Source: Gammaproteobacteria bacterium
GTDB lineage: Bacteria; Pseudomonadota; Gammaproteobacteria; Arenicellales; UBA868
Assembly (NCBI GenBank): GCA_003529705.1
Contig: DPVA01000128.1
Coordinates: 1 to 5,496, forward strand
Direction of reading: 5' to 3'
Length of the DNA stretch: 5,496 bases
The position numbers were made by a program, and so were the translations under genes. The notes under the pieces are model-generated. The model was given only the letters and a program-made list of their open reading frames with translations. It was not told the DNA's origin and made no database searches. Of the stretch, positions 1 to 5,496 are shown in pieces; positions within the stretch are counted from its first letter, which is position 1; each line of letters opens with the position of its first letter.

Positions 1-453
1 GTCCCGATAACCGTTTGACCAGTCTTCAAGATACACATTGACCAGAAGGTCATGCTCCAGTGCGTATTCCACAGTGCGCTCAATATCTTCAAGATGTACA
101 TCGAGCGTTTTTCTGAGTTGCTCGGTGCAGTGCTTCTCACTGCCTTTGGTTAGCAAATTGAGCACACGACCCCCTGTACTGACCAGCCAGTCAACACTGC
201 GGTAATGATCCGTAAAGCCCAGAACCTCTACCCGGTCGAGAAGATCGTGCTGTGCAGCCCATTCATGAATCCGGGTGACCGCCTCTTTTTCTCCATGGGA
301 AACACCGGCAGACGCCACTTCGATGCGATCAACCTTCAGGCTGTGCAGCAGTGCGCGGGCAATACTCACCTTCTCGTCAGGCGCAAACGAAACTCCCTGA
401 GTCTGCTCGCCATCCCGAAGCGTGGTATCCATTAACAGCACGTGTTTTCGCAT
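1..453 (-). CDS. cimA: Citramalate synthase (Leptospira CimA type)/2-isopropylmalate synthase family, N-terminal part
   Basis: This is the first 151 codons of a minus-strand gene that runs off the left edge. The family is the HMGL-like (DRE-TIM) acyltransferases, which condense acetyl-CoA with a 2-oxo acid in the cytosol. The signature DTTLRDGEQTQGVSF begins at residue 9 and holds catalytic R13 and D14; NLLTKG (99-104) and NVYLEDWSNG (139-148) follow. From memory of the Leptospira citramalate synthase, its pyruvate pocket is Leu81, Leu104 and Tyr144, with catalytic Glu146. With an offset of 3 these correspond to L78, L101, Y141 and E143 here, and all are conserved. This favours pyruvate as substrate, giving citramalate for isoleucine synthesis, over 2-oxoisovalerate. 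The start is ATG at 453, with AGGG nine bases upstream (463-466); the frame has a stop at 484-486 and no other start before it. The C-terminal regulatory (LeuA dimer) domain is not visible. Some Bacteroidetes-type 2-isopropylmalate synthases share these motifs, so the family is sure and the substrate is inferred. Confidence 0.8.
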   Translation of the reverse strand, partial: MRKHVLLMDTTLRDGEQTQGVSFAPDEKVSIARALLHSLKVDRIEVASAGVSHGEKEAVTRIHEWAAQHDLLDRVEVLGFTDHYRSVDWLVSTGGRVLNLLTKGSEKHCTEQLRKTLDVHLEDIERTVEYALEHDLLVNVYLEDWSNGYRD

Positions 454-482
454 TAACTTTAGCCCTGCGCGAAACTCAACCT

Positions 483-511
483 CTTAAAGAACACGATATT
501 CTATATGTAAA
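483..511 (-). promoter_or_regulatory. Candidate sigma-70 promoter for the cimA-like gene
   Basis: In the AT-rich stretch upstream of the synthase, the minus strand reads TTTACA (506-511) and TTTAAG (483-488) separated by 17 bases. That gives a short leader of roughly 20-25 bases before the ATG at 453. An overlapping alternative is TTCAAT (522-527) with TAGAAT (498-503) and an 18-base spacer. Both are imperfect matches, so the placement is approximate; the local AT-richness compared with both flanks is the main support. Confidence 0.3.
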
Positions 512-652
512 TTATTGTTTAATTGAACTTGTTTCTTGTATCCAGTGAGTATCGTTGCAGCTAGTTCGGCGGCCTTCACCACCGTATCGGCACGATGAAG
601 CCCTATCCAGTCTTCTAGAGAGGTAACGACACGGGTCATCGGGGGGCGACGC

Positions 653-666
653 GTGGGCAAACCCAC
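653..666. repeat. Short perfect inverted repeat, GTGGG/CCCAC
   Basis: A five-base-pair perfect stem (GTGGG at 653-657, CCCAC at 662-666) encloses the four-base loop CAAA. No T-tract follows on either strand, so it is not an obvious terminator. It lies in non-coding DNA about 200 bases upstream of the synthase start. It is short enough to occur by chance. Confidence 0.3.
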
Positions 667-689
667 TGTCCGACAAATAATCCCGGTGC

Positions 690-711
690 CCTGAAATCAT
701 CCTATTTCGGG
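690..711 (+). repeat. Imperfect hairpin in the cimA-cyclase gap
   Basis: CCTGAAAT (690-697) can pair with ATTTCGGG (704-711) across the six-base loop CATCCT, with one G-U pair if transcribed from the plus strand. The plus-strand sequence TTGTCTT follows, which resembles a poor terminator tail. No plus-strand gene precedes it inside the window, so it could be a relic terminator or chance. Confidence 0.25.
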
Positions 712-764
712 TTGTCTTAAAAGAGCAGAAACCGCGCTGATGCACCTCAAAATTACAGCAACGA

Positions 765-1141
765 CTACGGAGATATTTCGAAAGATTTCGGCGCTGTCTG
801 CCAGTTTTTCCCTTGCTGAATCATGCCCAACTTGACGTGCTGGCCCTGACGATAAAAACGGTGCAGTCCCAGTCCTTCGGAGGTGTGTTCGAAAAGCGGT
901 CCGTCCTGGAATGAAATGTCAGCAGATTGACGGGATACACCTGCGTCTCTTCCGACACGTCAATCTCCACATCGGTAATGGCATCGGTCACCTGCTCCCA
1001 AAAGAAGTCATTTATGAAGATACACTTAAAAACGCTCTGCGGCTTTGCAGGATCTGGCGTACACTTTCTCCATGAGAATCGGTAAACGCGCTTGTGACCT
1101 ATTCTTGATAAGGGAAATGTGCAGGCAAAGTTAGCACTCAA
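765..1141 (-). pseudogene. Possible frameshifted gene remnant, unknown family
   Basis: Two overlapping minus-strand frames look protein-like over complementary parts. The upstream frame (ATG at 1141, 106 codons to a stop at 821) reads sensibly around 915-1020, with an acidic stretch containing TDVEIDVSEETQ. From about 910 that frame turns poor, while the -1/+2 neighbouring frame becomes convincing: DISFQDGPLFEHTSEG and then LGLHRFYRQGQHVKLGM, ending at a TAG at 765-767. One frameshift near 905-930 would join them into one protein of about 120 residues. I do not recognise the family, and no strong Shine-Dalgarno sequence precedes 1141. It may be a decayed gene, a sequencing error in a real gene, or chance open frames. 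Confidence 0.3.
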
Positions 1142-1210
1142 GAGTTATGGCTGCTGGATTTCGTCCGAATCGACTTGCGGCAAATGGAACCGGACTGAAC
1201 GCTTCTAACG

Positions 1211-2956
1211 ATGTCGCCTAAACGTCAACAGTTGGTCGTGATGCATTGCGATATCGTAGAGTTTTCACGCCTGACGTCGGAAGATGAAGACGCCACCTTT
1301 CATGCGGTGCGAGAAGGGTTCACTCGGGTTGCCATGCTGGTTTCTGAACATGGTGGCGAGGTAATCAACACGGCGGGTGACAGTCTGCTCGCTGTTTTTC
1401 CAACGGCGCTTGCTGCAGCGCACACGGCACTTGGCCTGCAGCAGTATTTTGCCCTAGCGAATCGGAAACTGCCCGAGACCAAACGGCTGCGCGCACGGAT
1501 CGGTATTCATCAGGGCGCGGTTGTTGTTGAGGGTGATCAGGCATTTGGCAATGACGTAAATATTGCCGCACGCCTTCAGGAGGCTGCGCCACCCGCCGGC
1601 ATCTGTATCTCAAAGAGTGTGCGCGATGCTATCGATGAGAACATGGAATTTAAGTTCAGCTCGATCGGCCTCAGGGCCCTTCGTCATATCGCTGAACCTG
1701 TAAGTGCTTTCCTGCTTCTGAGCGGACACGAAGTGCTGATGTCGGACAGGGAAAACGCCCGAGAAATCCGCCCGCGACTTCTGGTGCTTCCCTTTACAGC
1801 TTCTATTCGTGATCCCGCCCTTGTTGATCTCGGTGAAGCACTCACTGTGGATCTTATCGGTGCGCTGTCCCGTTTTCGCCAACTGTTTGTCTTTGCGCCG
1901 CACACGGCGCTTTCACACAAAGCGTATGAACACGATCAAAGATTTGCCGGACAGCAACTCAACGCGCGCTTTGTGGTGGATGCCGCCCTCCGGCGGCACC
2001 ACGGCGAACTTCGCTTGGTCATTAACCTAATCGAGATGCCGCAGGGGCACTATCTCTGGTCCGAGCACTATGAACTTAAGGAACAGACCCTTGCCAGCAC
2101 TCAGGATGTAATCACACGCCAAATCGTGACAACGCTAGTTGGCAATATCGAGCACCGCGCGGGTCTGACACCAAACTTCAGTCCGGCTTCTTTGGATTAC
2201 GACACTATCATTCGGGCACGTCATCTGGTGTACCGCATGCGCACGCCGGCAGATATTGCTCAGGCCAGAGACCTTTTTGAGAAACTCTGTGAAACGCATT
2301 TCACTTTTGCCTTTGCGTATTCAGGACTTGCCCTTTCGCACCTTGTACAGTTCCTGATGGGTTGGGCATCACATCCCTCCGAAACCCTGAAACAGGCGGC
2401 GCACGCAGCGCAGGTCGCACTTGAACTTGATCCCTCTGACAGCACGGCACACGCCGTATTCGGGGTCACCCAAATCTGGCAACGGAATCATGACCGTGCA
2501 ATGAATCATCTCAACCGCGCTGTCGAACTCAATCCCAATGACGCCGACGTGATCGCAGCACGGGCCCTGGGACTTATTTTCCGAGGGAAACCCCTGTCGG
2601 CATGTGTGGAATTAGAAAGCGCGCTTGAAGCAAATCCTTTTGCCCCCGCCTGGTACTTCTGGTGTCTTGCTATCAGTTGTTATAACAGCCGGCAATACCG
2701 CAATACGATTGACGCACTCCAGTGCATTGCCGTGCTGAACCGCTTTCACCGGCGCCTTCTTGCAGCCAGTTACGCACAGCTCGGACACACCAGCAAGGCC
2801 GCCCATGAGCGTGACCAGGTCATGGCTGAGGTACCAGCCTATTCGGTAAAGGACACCCGCGATTCACAGCCCTACGAACATCTGGCGGATCTTAATCCCT
2901 TTATCGAAGGGCTCGTGGCGGCCGGGTTTCCAGTACCAGGGCAAAATCATCCCTGA
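1211..2956 (+). CDS. Class III nucleotide cyclase with TolB-N-like and TPR domains
   Basis: A 581-residue soluble protein. Residues about 7-170 are a class III adenylate/guanylate cyclase domain, which makes cyclic nucleotides from NTPs. The metal-binding aspartates are present as D14 (HCDIVEFSRL) and D57 (NTAGDSLL), and the transition-state pair as N117 and R121 (GNDVNIAARL). The two base-reading positions are unusual: N53 replaces the usual Lys and Q110 the usual Asp. Residues about 188-313 match the TolB-N-like region (LLVLPF, VDLIGALSRF, LWSEHY) that often follows such cyclases, and about 390-541 form TPR-like helical repeats (NHLNRAVELNPND and similar). No signal peptide or membrane helix is seen, so it is probably cytosolic, with the C-terminal part sensing partners. 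The start is ATG 1211; an in-frame stop lies at 1196-1198. There is no good Shine-Dalgarno sequence; the nearest GGA is 16 bases upstream. It stands alone on its strand, convergent with the next gene. The fold is clear; activity and product are not. Confidence 0.93.
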   Translation: MSPKRQQLVVMHCDIVEFSRLTSEDEDATFHAVREGFTRVAMLVSEHGGEVINTAGDSLLAVFPTALAAAHTALGLQQYFALANRKLPETKRLRARIGIHQGAVVVEGDQAFGNDVNIAARLQEAAPPAGICISKSVRDAIDENMEFKFSSIGLRALRHIAEPVSAFLLLSGHEVLMSDRENAREIRPRLLVLPFTASIRDPALVDLGEALTVDLIGALSRFRQLFVFAPHTALSHKAYEHDQRFAGQQLNARFVVDAALRRHHGELRLVINLIEMPQGHYLWSEHYELKEQTLASTQDVITRQIVTTLVGNIEHRAGLTPNFSPASLDYDTIIRARHLVYRMRTPADIAQARDLFEKLCETHFTFAFAYSGLALSHLVQFLMGWASHPSETLKQAAHAAQVALELDPSDSTAHAVFGVTQIWQRNHDRAMNHLNRAVELNPNDADVIAARALGLIFRGKPLSACVELESALEANPFAPAWYFWCLAISCYNSRQYRNTIDALQCIAVLNRFHRRLLAASYAQLGHTSKAAHERDQVMAEVPAYSVKDTRDSQPYEHLADLNPFIEGLVAAGFPVPGQNHP

Positions 2957-2960
2957 ACCC

Positions 2961-2992
2961 AAAAAAAAGGGGGAGCGAAACGCCCCCCCTTT
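2961..2992 (-). terminator. Intrinsic terminator of the small membrane-protein gene
   Basis: A strong hairpin spans 2966-2992. AAAGGGGG (2966-2973) pairs with CCCCCTTT (2985-2992), and an inner GCG/CGC pair closes an AAA loop, with one A-C mismatch. Eight A residues at 2961-2968 become a T8 tract directly after the stem on the minus strand, the classical rho-independent arrangement. It begins 22 bases after the stop of the minus-strand gene at 3015. On the plus strand only TTT, part of the stem, follows before CC, so termination of the cyclase transcript, whose stop is nine bases upstream of the hairpin, is likely weaker. Confidence 0.85.
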
Positions 2993-3014
2993 CCAAAACA
3001 GATTCGTCAGAACT

Positions 3015-3257
3015 CTATGCAGATCTCTTGTTGTAGGCCCACCATAAAATACCAAGCGCGACCAGACCAACCAAGCCCTGGCTACCAAGCGCATCAACAA
3101 ACCCAATAACACTTCCGAGTACGTCTACTGGCAGGAACGGTACTGCGCCAGTGCCGTCGCCAAACAGAACCTGCAGGACGACGCCTAATGCGATGATTGA
3201 AATACCCAATTCAGCCAGCGCTCCAACCCAACGTCTAACACTATCTAGAAAGTGCAT
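3015..3257 (-). CDS. Small two-helix membrane protein, uncharacterised
   Basis: An 80-residue protein that I cannot name. An amphipathic N-terminus (MHFLDSVRRW) leads into a hydrophobic helix at about 13-32 (LGISIIALGVVLQVLF). A Gly/Asp/Pro-containing linker follows (33-58), then a second helix at about 59-75 (GLVGLVALGILWWAY) and a basic tail KRSA. Arginines 8-9 before the first helix and K77/R78 after the second predict an inner-membrane hairpin with both ends in the cytoplasm. No cysteine, lipobox or cleavable signal peptide is present. The ATG at 3257 has GGAGA ten bases upstream (3268-3272). Its own candidate promoter and a strong terminator just after the stop support a real, separately transcribed gene. 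The balanced Gly-rich helices suggest a conserved small protein family. No function is inferred. Confidence 0.8.
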   Translation of the reverse strand: MHFLDSVRRWVGALAELGISIIALGVVLQVLFGDGTGAVPFLPVDVLGSVIGFVDALGSQGLVGLVALGILWWAYNKRSA

Positions 3258-3291
3258 GATGAGGTTTTCTCCATGCGGTTTAGGGACCCGT

Positions 3292-3319
3292 ATTTTACTC
3301 TTTTCCCTTATTCAATAGA
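3292..3319 (-). promoter_or_regulatory. Candidate promoter for the small membrane-protein gene
   Basis: On the minus strand TAAAAT (3292-3297) is a five-of-six match to the -10 box. A weak -35 element, TTCTAT, lies 17 bases upstream (about 3315-3320). Transcription would start near 3285, giving a leader of about 30 bases before the ATG at 3257. The surrounding 3290-3430 is strongly AT-rich. The -35 match is poor, so a different sigma factor or an activator is possible. Confidence 0.35.
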
Positions 3320-3365
3320 AATTAAACGCTATTAAAAAAATTAATGAAAAAAATGCTTAGTTTTA

Positions 3366-3380
3366 GGTGCATTGCGCACC
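3366..3380. repeat. Inverted repeat GGTGC/GCACC between dgcN and the small gene
   Basis: GGTGC (3366-3370) and GCACC (3376-3380) form a perfect five-base-pair stem around the loop ATTGC. On the minus strand it lies about 50 bases after the dgcN-like stop and is followed, after about 12 bases, by a run of seven T residues (3347-3353). It could be a weak terminator of the operon, or an operator upstream of the small gene. The long gap before the T-run argues against an efficient terminator. Confidence 0.35.
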
Positions 3381-3410
3381 ACATCGAAAATATATTAGGA
3401 ATTTAACCGT

Positions 3411-3429
3411 GAGAATTTTAAAAATTCTC
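3411..3429. repeat. Perfect 9-bp inverted repeat abutting the dgcN stop codon
   Basis: GAGAATTTT (3411-3419) and AAAATTCTC (3421-3429) are perfect inverted copies around the single base 3420. The last base of the TAG stop of the DUF1611 gene is the first base of the repeat on the minus strand. With one central base it suits a dimeric protein-binding site better than an RNA hairpin, and its AT-rich stem would be weak as a terminator. No regulator is assigned. Confidence 0.4.
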
Positions 3430-4463
3430 TAAGAATTCATCAATGCCTTTACGAGTTCTGTTGCGCCGTCACGAACGGGATCAACAGCAAGCCGACCGGT
3501 TTCGTCTTGTATGACCGCGGTCGCACGGGCTGCCGCGTTTGCATCAAGGTGCGCAGTGTTGACGGCAATACCAACCGTCGCCGGACGGGCGAATGTGCCG
3601 CAGGCAGAAGCAATGTCTTCGTAGAGCGAGATGATGTCGTTGAGTGGCGGCACCGCGACTGGCTCACCCACCGTATCAAGATGCGTCATTCCCGCGCGGT
3701 GGCACAACACCAGATGTGTCGGGCAGGAGCCTCGCATCAAAGGCAAAGTTGAAGTGCTGCCCGGATGCACGATGGAGCCTTGTCCTTCAACGAGCACGAG
3801 TTCAGCCTCGCCCGCCTCCATCACCATCTTCTCAACGGCGCCGCAGGCGTAATCCACCCGGATGGCATCGAGTGGTATCCCTTGGCCACTAACCAGAATA
3901 CCGACCTGGCCCGTGGCAAGAAATTCAGCCCGCACGCCCTTATCAAGGGCTGATTTCCAGATTTCAAGCCCCGCGGTCATCTTGCCCACGGCCATATCTG
4001 TTCCCACCAGCAGCGCTCGACGGTTCTGGAGTCCGGCCGCCCGGGCCCAGGCAATGCCGAGATCCTTTGGTTCCTGGCGGATATCCCAAATCCACTGACC
4101 CGGGGGAAGATCCCGATAACGGGTGCCTAGATGCTCGTGGAGTCCATTAATGACACTCATGCCAGCGGCTACCGCTTTATCCACCTCTGCGATCATTTCC
4201 GGAGGCAATCGGCCGCCCGAAGGTGCCATACCTAACACAAGCACCTCGCCACCGGCGCCTGCTGCCTCAGTAACCGACGCCAAAACCGGCACATCGGGAC
4301 CGAAATCAAGGAAATCCCGGGTACTCGAGCCGCTGCGGTTGAAATCAATCGCGCAGGTGACGGGATTACGGGAATACCGCAATACGGCGTGACCCATCTT
4401 GCCGTTCAGTTTGTCAATCTGCTCAAAAAAATGAATGACCAGTTTATGATCAGGCTTTAACAT
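3429..4463 (-). CDS. dgcN: DUF1611-family P-loop protein, probable D-glutamate N-acetyltransferase DgcN
   Basis: A 344-residue cytosolic protein of the DUF1611 family. An N-terminal Rossmann-like region (about 1-145, with LVLGMAPSGGRLP and INGLHEHLG) precedes a C-terminal P-loop domain. That domain carries the family's Walker-A-like GTDMAVGKMT at 154-163, ATGQVGILVSGQG (183-195), and VEGQGSIVHPGST from residue 225. Characterised members with an adjacent epimerase-like partner acetylate D-glutamate to N-acetyl-D-glutamate in the DgcN-DgcA D-glutamate catabolic route; the role here is inferred from family and neighbour. The ATG at 4463 overlaps the epimerase stop by seven bases (4457-4463), so translation is probably coupled; GGAG lies ten bases upstream inside the epimerase gene. 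The length is normal for the family and nothing is broken. The stop is a TAG at 3429-3431. Older annotations call the family an uncharacterised NAD-dependent epimerase/dehydratase. Confidence 0.85.
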   Translation of the reverse strand: MLKPDHKLVIHFFEQIDKLNGKMGHAVLRYSRNPVTCAIDFNRSGSSTRDFLDFGPDVPVLASVTEAAGAGGEVLVLGMAPSGGRLPPEMIAEVDKAVAAGMSVINGLHEHLGTRYRDLPPGQWIWDIRQEPKDLGIAWARAAGLQNRRALLVGTDMAVGKMTAGLEIWKSALDKGVRAEFLATGQVGILVSGQGIPLDAIRVDYACGAVEKMVMEAGEAELVLVEGQGSIVHPGSTSTLPLMRGSCPTHLVLCHRAGMTHLDTVGEPVAVPPLNDIISLYEDIASACGTFARPATVGIAVNTAHLDANAAARATAVIQDETGRLAVDPVRDGATELVKALMNS

Positions 4464-5496
4464 GTCAGTTCCACTCCATGCCCCGGCGCCTTCGCCCGAA
4501 CAGAAACCACGCCCTCACTCAACTCCAACCCGCTCGCCGGGTCCGGCAAAAGGTTCAGATGCGAGTCAAGATCAATATGGTCGAAAAGTGCAGCAAGCGA
4601 TGCACCCGCTCCGATCGCGACTGACGATTCTCCCATGCAGCCGATCATGGTCTTAAGGTCGTGTGCACGCGCAGCCGCAACGATACGAAGTGCTTCGGTG
4701 ATACCGCCGCATTTCATAAGTTTAAGGTTGACCCCGTCTACACAATGCGCGAGCCGTGCGACATCCGACGCAAAATTACAGGACTCGTCAACGAAGATAG
4801 GCAAAACTCGGTCCGCAAACAATGCTGGCAAATCTTCATCGGCGTCATAGTGCAACGGTTGCTCAACATAATCACAGTCCCGTTCTTTGAGCCACGCCAT
4901 CATGCGGTGCGCACTGACAAGATCCCAACCGCCGTTTGCATCCACCCGCATCGACACGCCCAGTCCGCTCGCTGCTTCCTGTATGGCGGCATACATGTCG
5001 CAGTCGGCATCAAGTCCCTCGGGGCTCCCAAGCTTCACCTTGAGATATCGGGCGCCCGTACGATTAACCACCTCCGGCACTCTTTCCCTAACCACTTCCG
5101 GTGGAAGAATTCCGATCGTTACCGAGGTCGGAACACCTTTATGCGGCAATCCGAGTAGGCGATAAAGGGGTTGCCCTGAGACTCGGGCGAGACAATCCCA
5201 AAGGGCCGCGTCCACACCGGCCCAGGCACAGGGCGCGACCCCGGTCTCACGGGCTAATTTCCATCCTGCAAACGGATTTTCCATGGCCTCAGGATGGGAA
5301 TCCAAAAAATCACGGATCTGGTTTTCGCAGGCTTCGGCGGAATCGGCACCCGTCAACCCTCCCGGCGCGCCCTCGCCAATACCCGATACGCCGTCATGGC
5401 TCACCGTCACAAAAAGATTGACCGATCCAGTGCTCTCACCTCGACTGATGCGAAGCGGATAACGCTTTTTCAAAGCAACATGTTGATATTCAATAT
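4457..5496 (-). CDS. dgcA: Enolase-superfamily epimerase, dipeptide epimerase-like, probable DgcA (5' end off window)
   Basis: A muconate-lactonizing-type enolase-superfamily enzyme. Numbering from the TTG at 5473, the catalytic KVK is at 145-147 (YLKVKLG). The metal ligands are D178 (VDANGGW), E204 (VEQPL) and D229 (FVDES), the second catalytic lysine lies in NLKLMKCGG (249-257), and a DLDSH segment (301-305) follows. These are L-Ala-D/L-Glu epimerase hallmarks. Next to a DUF1611 gene the likelier role is N-acetyl-D-glutamate racemase (DgcA), giving N-acetyl-L-glutamate; a cell-wall dipeptide epimerase remains possible. The frame stays open from 5473 to the window edge without a stop (codons reading IEYQHVA before LKKRYPLRISRG), and the family usually has such a first beta strand. 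TTG 5473 is therefore probably not the start and the true start lies beyond 5496. The gene is otherwise intact and is followed, with a seven-base overlap, by the DUF1611 gene. Confidence 0.88.
   Translation of the reverse strand, partial: IEYQHVALKKRYPLRISRGESTGSVNLFVTVSHDGVSGIGEGAPGGLTGADSAEACENQIRDFLDSHPEAMENPFAGWKLARETGVAPCAWAGVDAALWDCLARVSGQPLYRLLGLPHKGVPTSVTIGILPPEVVRERVPEVVNRTGARYLKVKLGSPEGLDADCDMYAAIQEAASGLGVSMRVDANGGWDLVSAHRMMAWLKERDCDYVEQPLHYDADEDLPALFADRVLPIFVDESCNFASDVARLAHCVDGVNLKLMKCGGITEALRIVAAARAHDLKTMIGCMGESSVAIGAGASLAALFDHIDLDSHLNLLPDPASGLELSEGVVSVRAKAPGHGVELTC

Larger units (their letters stand above)
454..1210. other. 757-base gap between divergent genes with no confident gene
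   Basis: This region separates the minus-strand synthase from the plus-strand cyclase. It contains the candidate synthase promoter near 483-527, two small inverted repeats (653-666 and 690-711) and possible degraded minus-strand coding sequence at 765-1141. A minus-strand frame ends at 484 and could start at ATG 639, giving 51 residues. It has no recognisable domain, no Shine-Dalgarno sequence, and its stop codon lies inside the candidate -10 box, so it is not called as a gene. No good promoter for the cyclase was found in the last 100 bases. No tRNA or other structured RNA was recognised. Confidence 0.6.

Noticed and set aside
484..666. Minus-strand open frame of 51-60 codons just upstream of the synthase
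   Set aside because: It starts at GTG 666 or ATG 639 with no Shine-Dalgarno sequence, matches no known domain, and its end overlaps the candidate synthase promoter. It is not leader-peptide-like, having no run of Leu or Ile codons.
512..745. Minus-strand open frame of 77 codons
   Set aside because: Its composition is rich in Arg, Ser, Cys and His, typical of a non-coding frame, with no Shine-Dalgarno sequence or recognisable motif.
1300..2806. Several minus-strand open frames and one plus-strand frame (1809-2030) inside the cyclase gene
   Set aside because: They are out-of-frame shadows of a clearly coding 581-residue protein and have Arg/Ser/Cys-rich composition.
2864..3112. Minus-strand open frame overlapping the end of the small membrane-protein gene and the terminator
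   Set aside because: It would read through the intrinsic terminator and into the antisense of the cyclase gene; it is a shadow frame of the 80-residue protein.
1211..3257. Cyclase plus neighbouring membrane protein as a Pycsar-like anti-phage pair
   Set aside because: The membrane protein is on the opposite strand and convergent with its own promoter, it has no cyclic-nucleotide-binding domain, and the TolB/TPR extension is typical of ordinary signalling cyclases rather than Pycsar cyclases.
3391..3432. Plus-strand mini-frame GTG...TAA preceded by AGGA
   Set aside because: Only about seven codons, formed by the palindrome at 3411-3429; the Shine-Dalgarno-like match is likely chance.
3507..5421. 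Many plus-strand open frames opposite the dgcN-dgcA pair, up to 165 codons
   Set aside because: They lie antisense to two strongly recognisable enzymes, lack ribosome-binding sites and show low-complexity Arg/Pro/Ser composition.

Overview
The window looks like chromosomal DNA from a proteobacterium, most likely a marine or other free-living gammaproteobacterium. This placement is an inference from moderate GC content with AT-rich intergenic gaps and from the gene families present; there is no rRNA or other phylogenetic marker here. No tRNA, insertion sequence, CRISPR array or phage gene was seen.

Layout. (1) At the left edge, on the minus strand, is the N-terminal 151 residues of a citramalate/2-isopropylmalate synthase. 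Its residues match the pyruvate pocket of the Leptospira-type citramalate synthase (CimA). The rest of the gene lies outside the window. (2) Positions 454-1210 hold no confident gene. They contain a candidate promoter for the synthase, two small inverted repeats, and minus-strand reading frames at 765-1141 that look like a frameshifted remnant. (3) Positions 1211-2956, plus strand, encode a 581-residue soluble signalling protein: a class III nucleotide cyclase domain, a TolB-N-like domain and a TPR domain. The cyclase keeps both metal aspartates and the Asn/Arg catalytic pair but carries Asn and Gln at the two positions that normally read the purine base. (4) Positions 2961-3257 hold a convergent minus-strand gene for an 80-residue two-helix membrane protein. 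It has its own candidate promoter and a strong intrinsic terminator whose T-tract serves the minus strand. (5) Positions 3258-3428 are an AT-rich gap with two inverted repeats. (6) Positions 3429-5496, minus strand, form a two-gene operon: an enolase-superfamily dipeptide epimerase-like enzyme (DgcA type), open past the right edge, overlapping by 7 bases a DUF1611-family P-loop protein (DgcN type).

How the genes work together. The last two form the clearest functional unit. Linked DUF1611 and epimerase-like genes are known as the DgcN-DgcA pair: D-glutamate is N-acetylated, then racemised to N-acetyl-L-glutamate. The cyclase and the small membrane protein converge and show no sequence evidence of acting together. 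The synthase is probably an independent isoleucine or leucine precursor gene.

No clearly new system is evident. The points most worth a second look are the cyclase's altered base-reading residues, the uncharacterised small membrane protein, and the specificity of the epimerase/DUF1611 pair.
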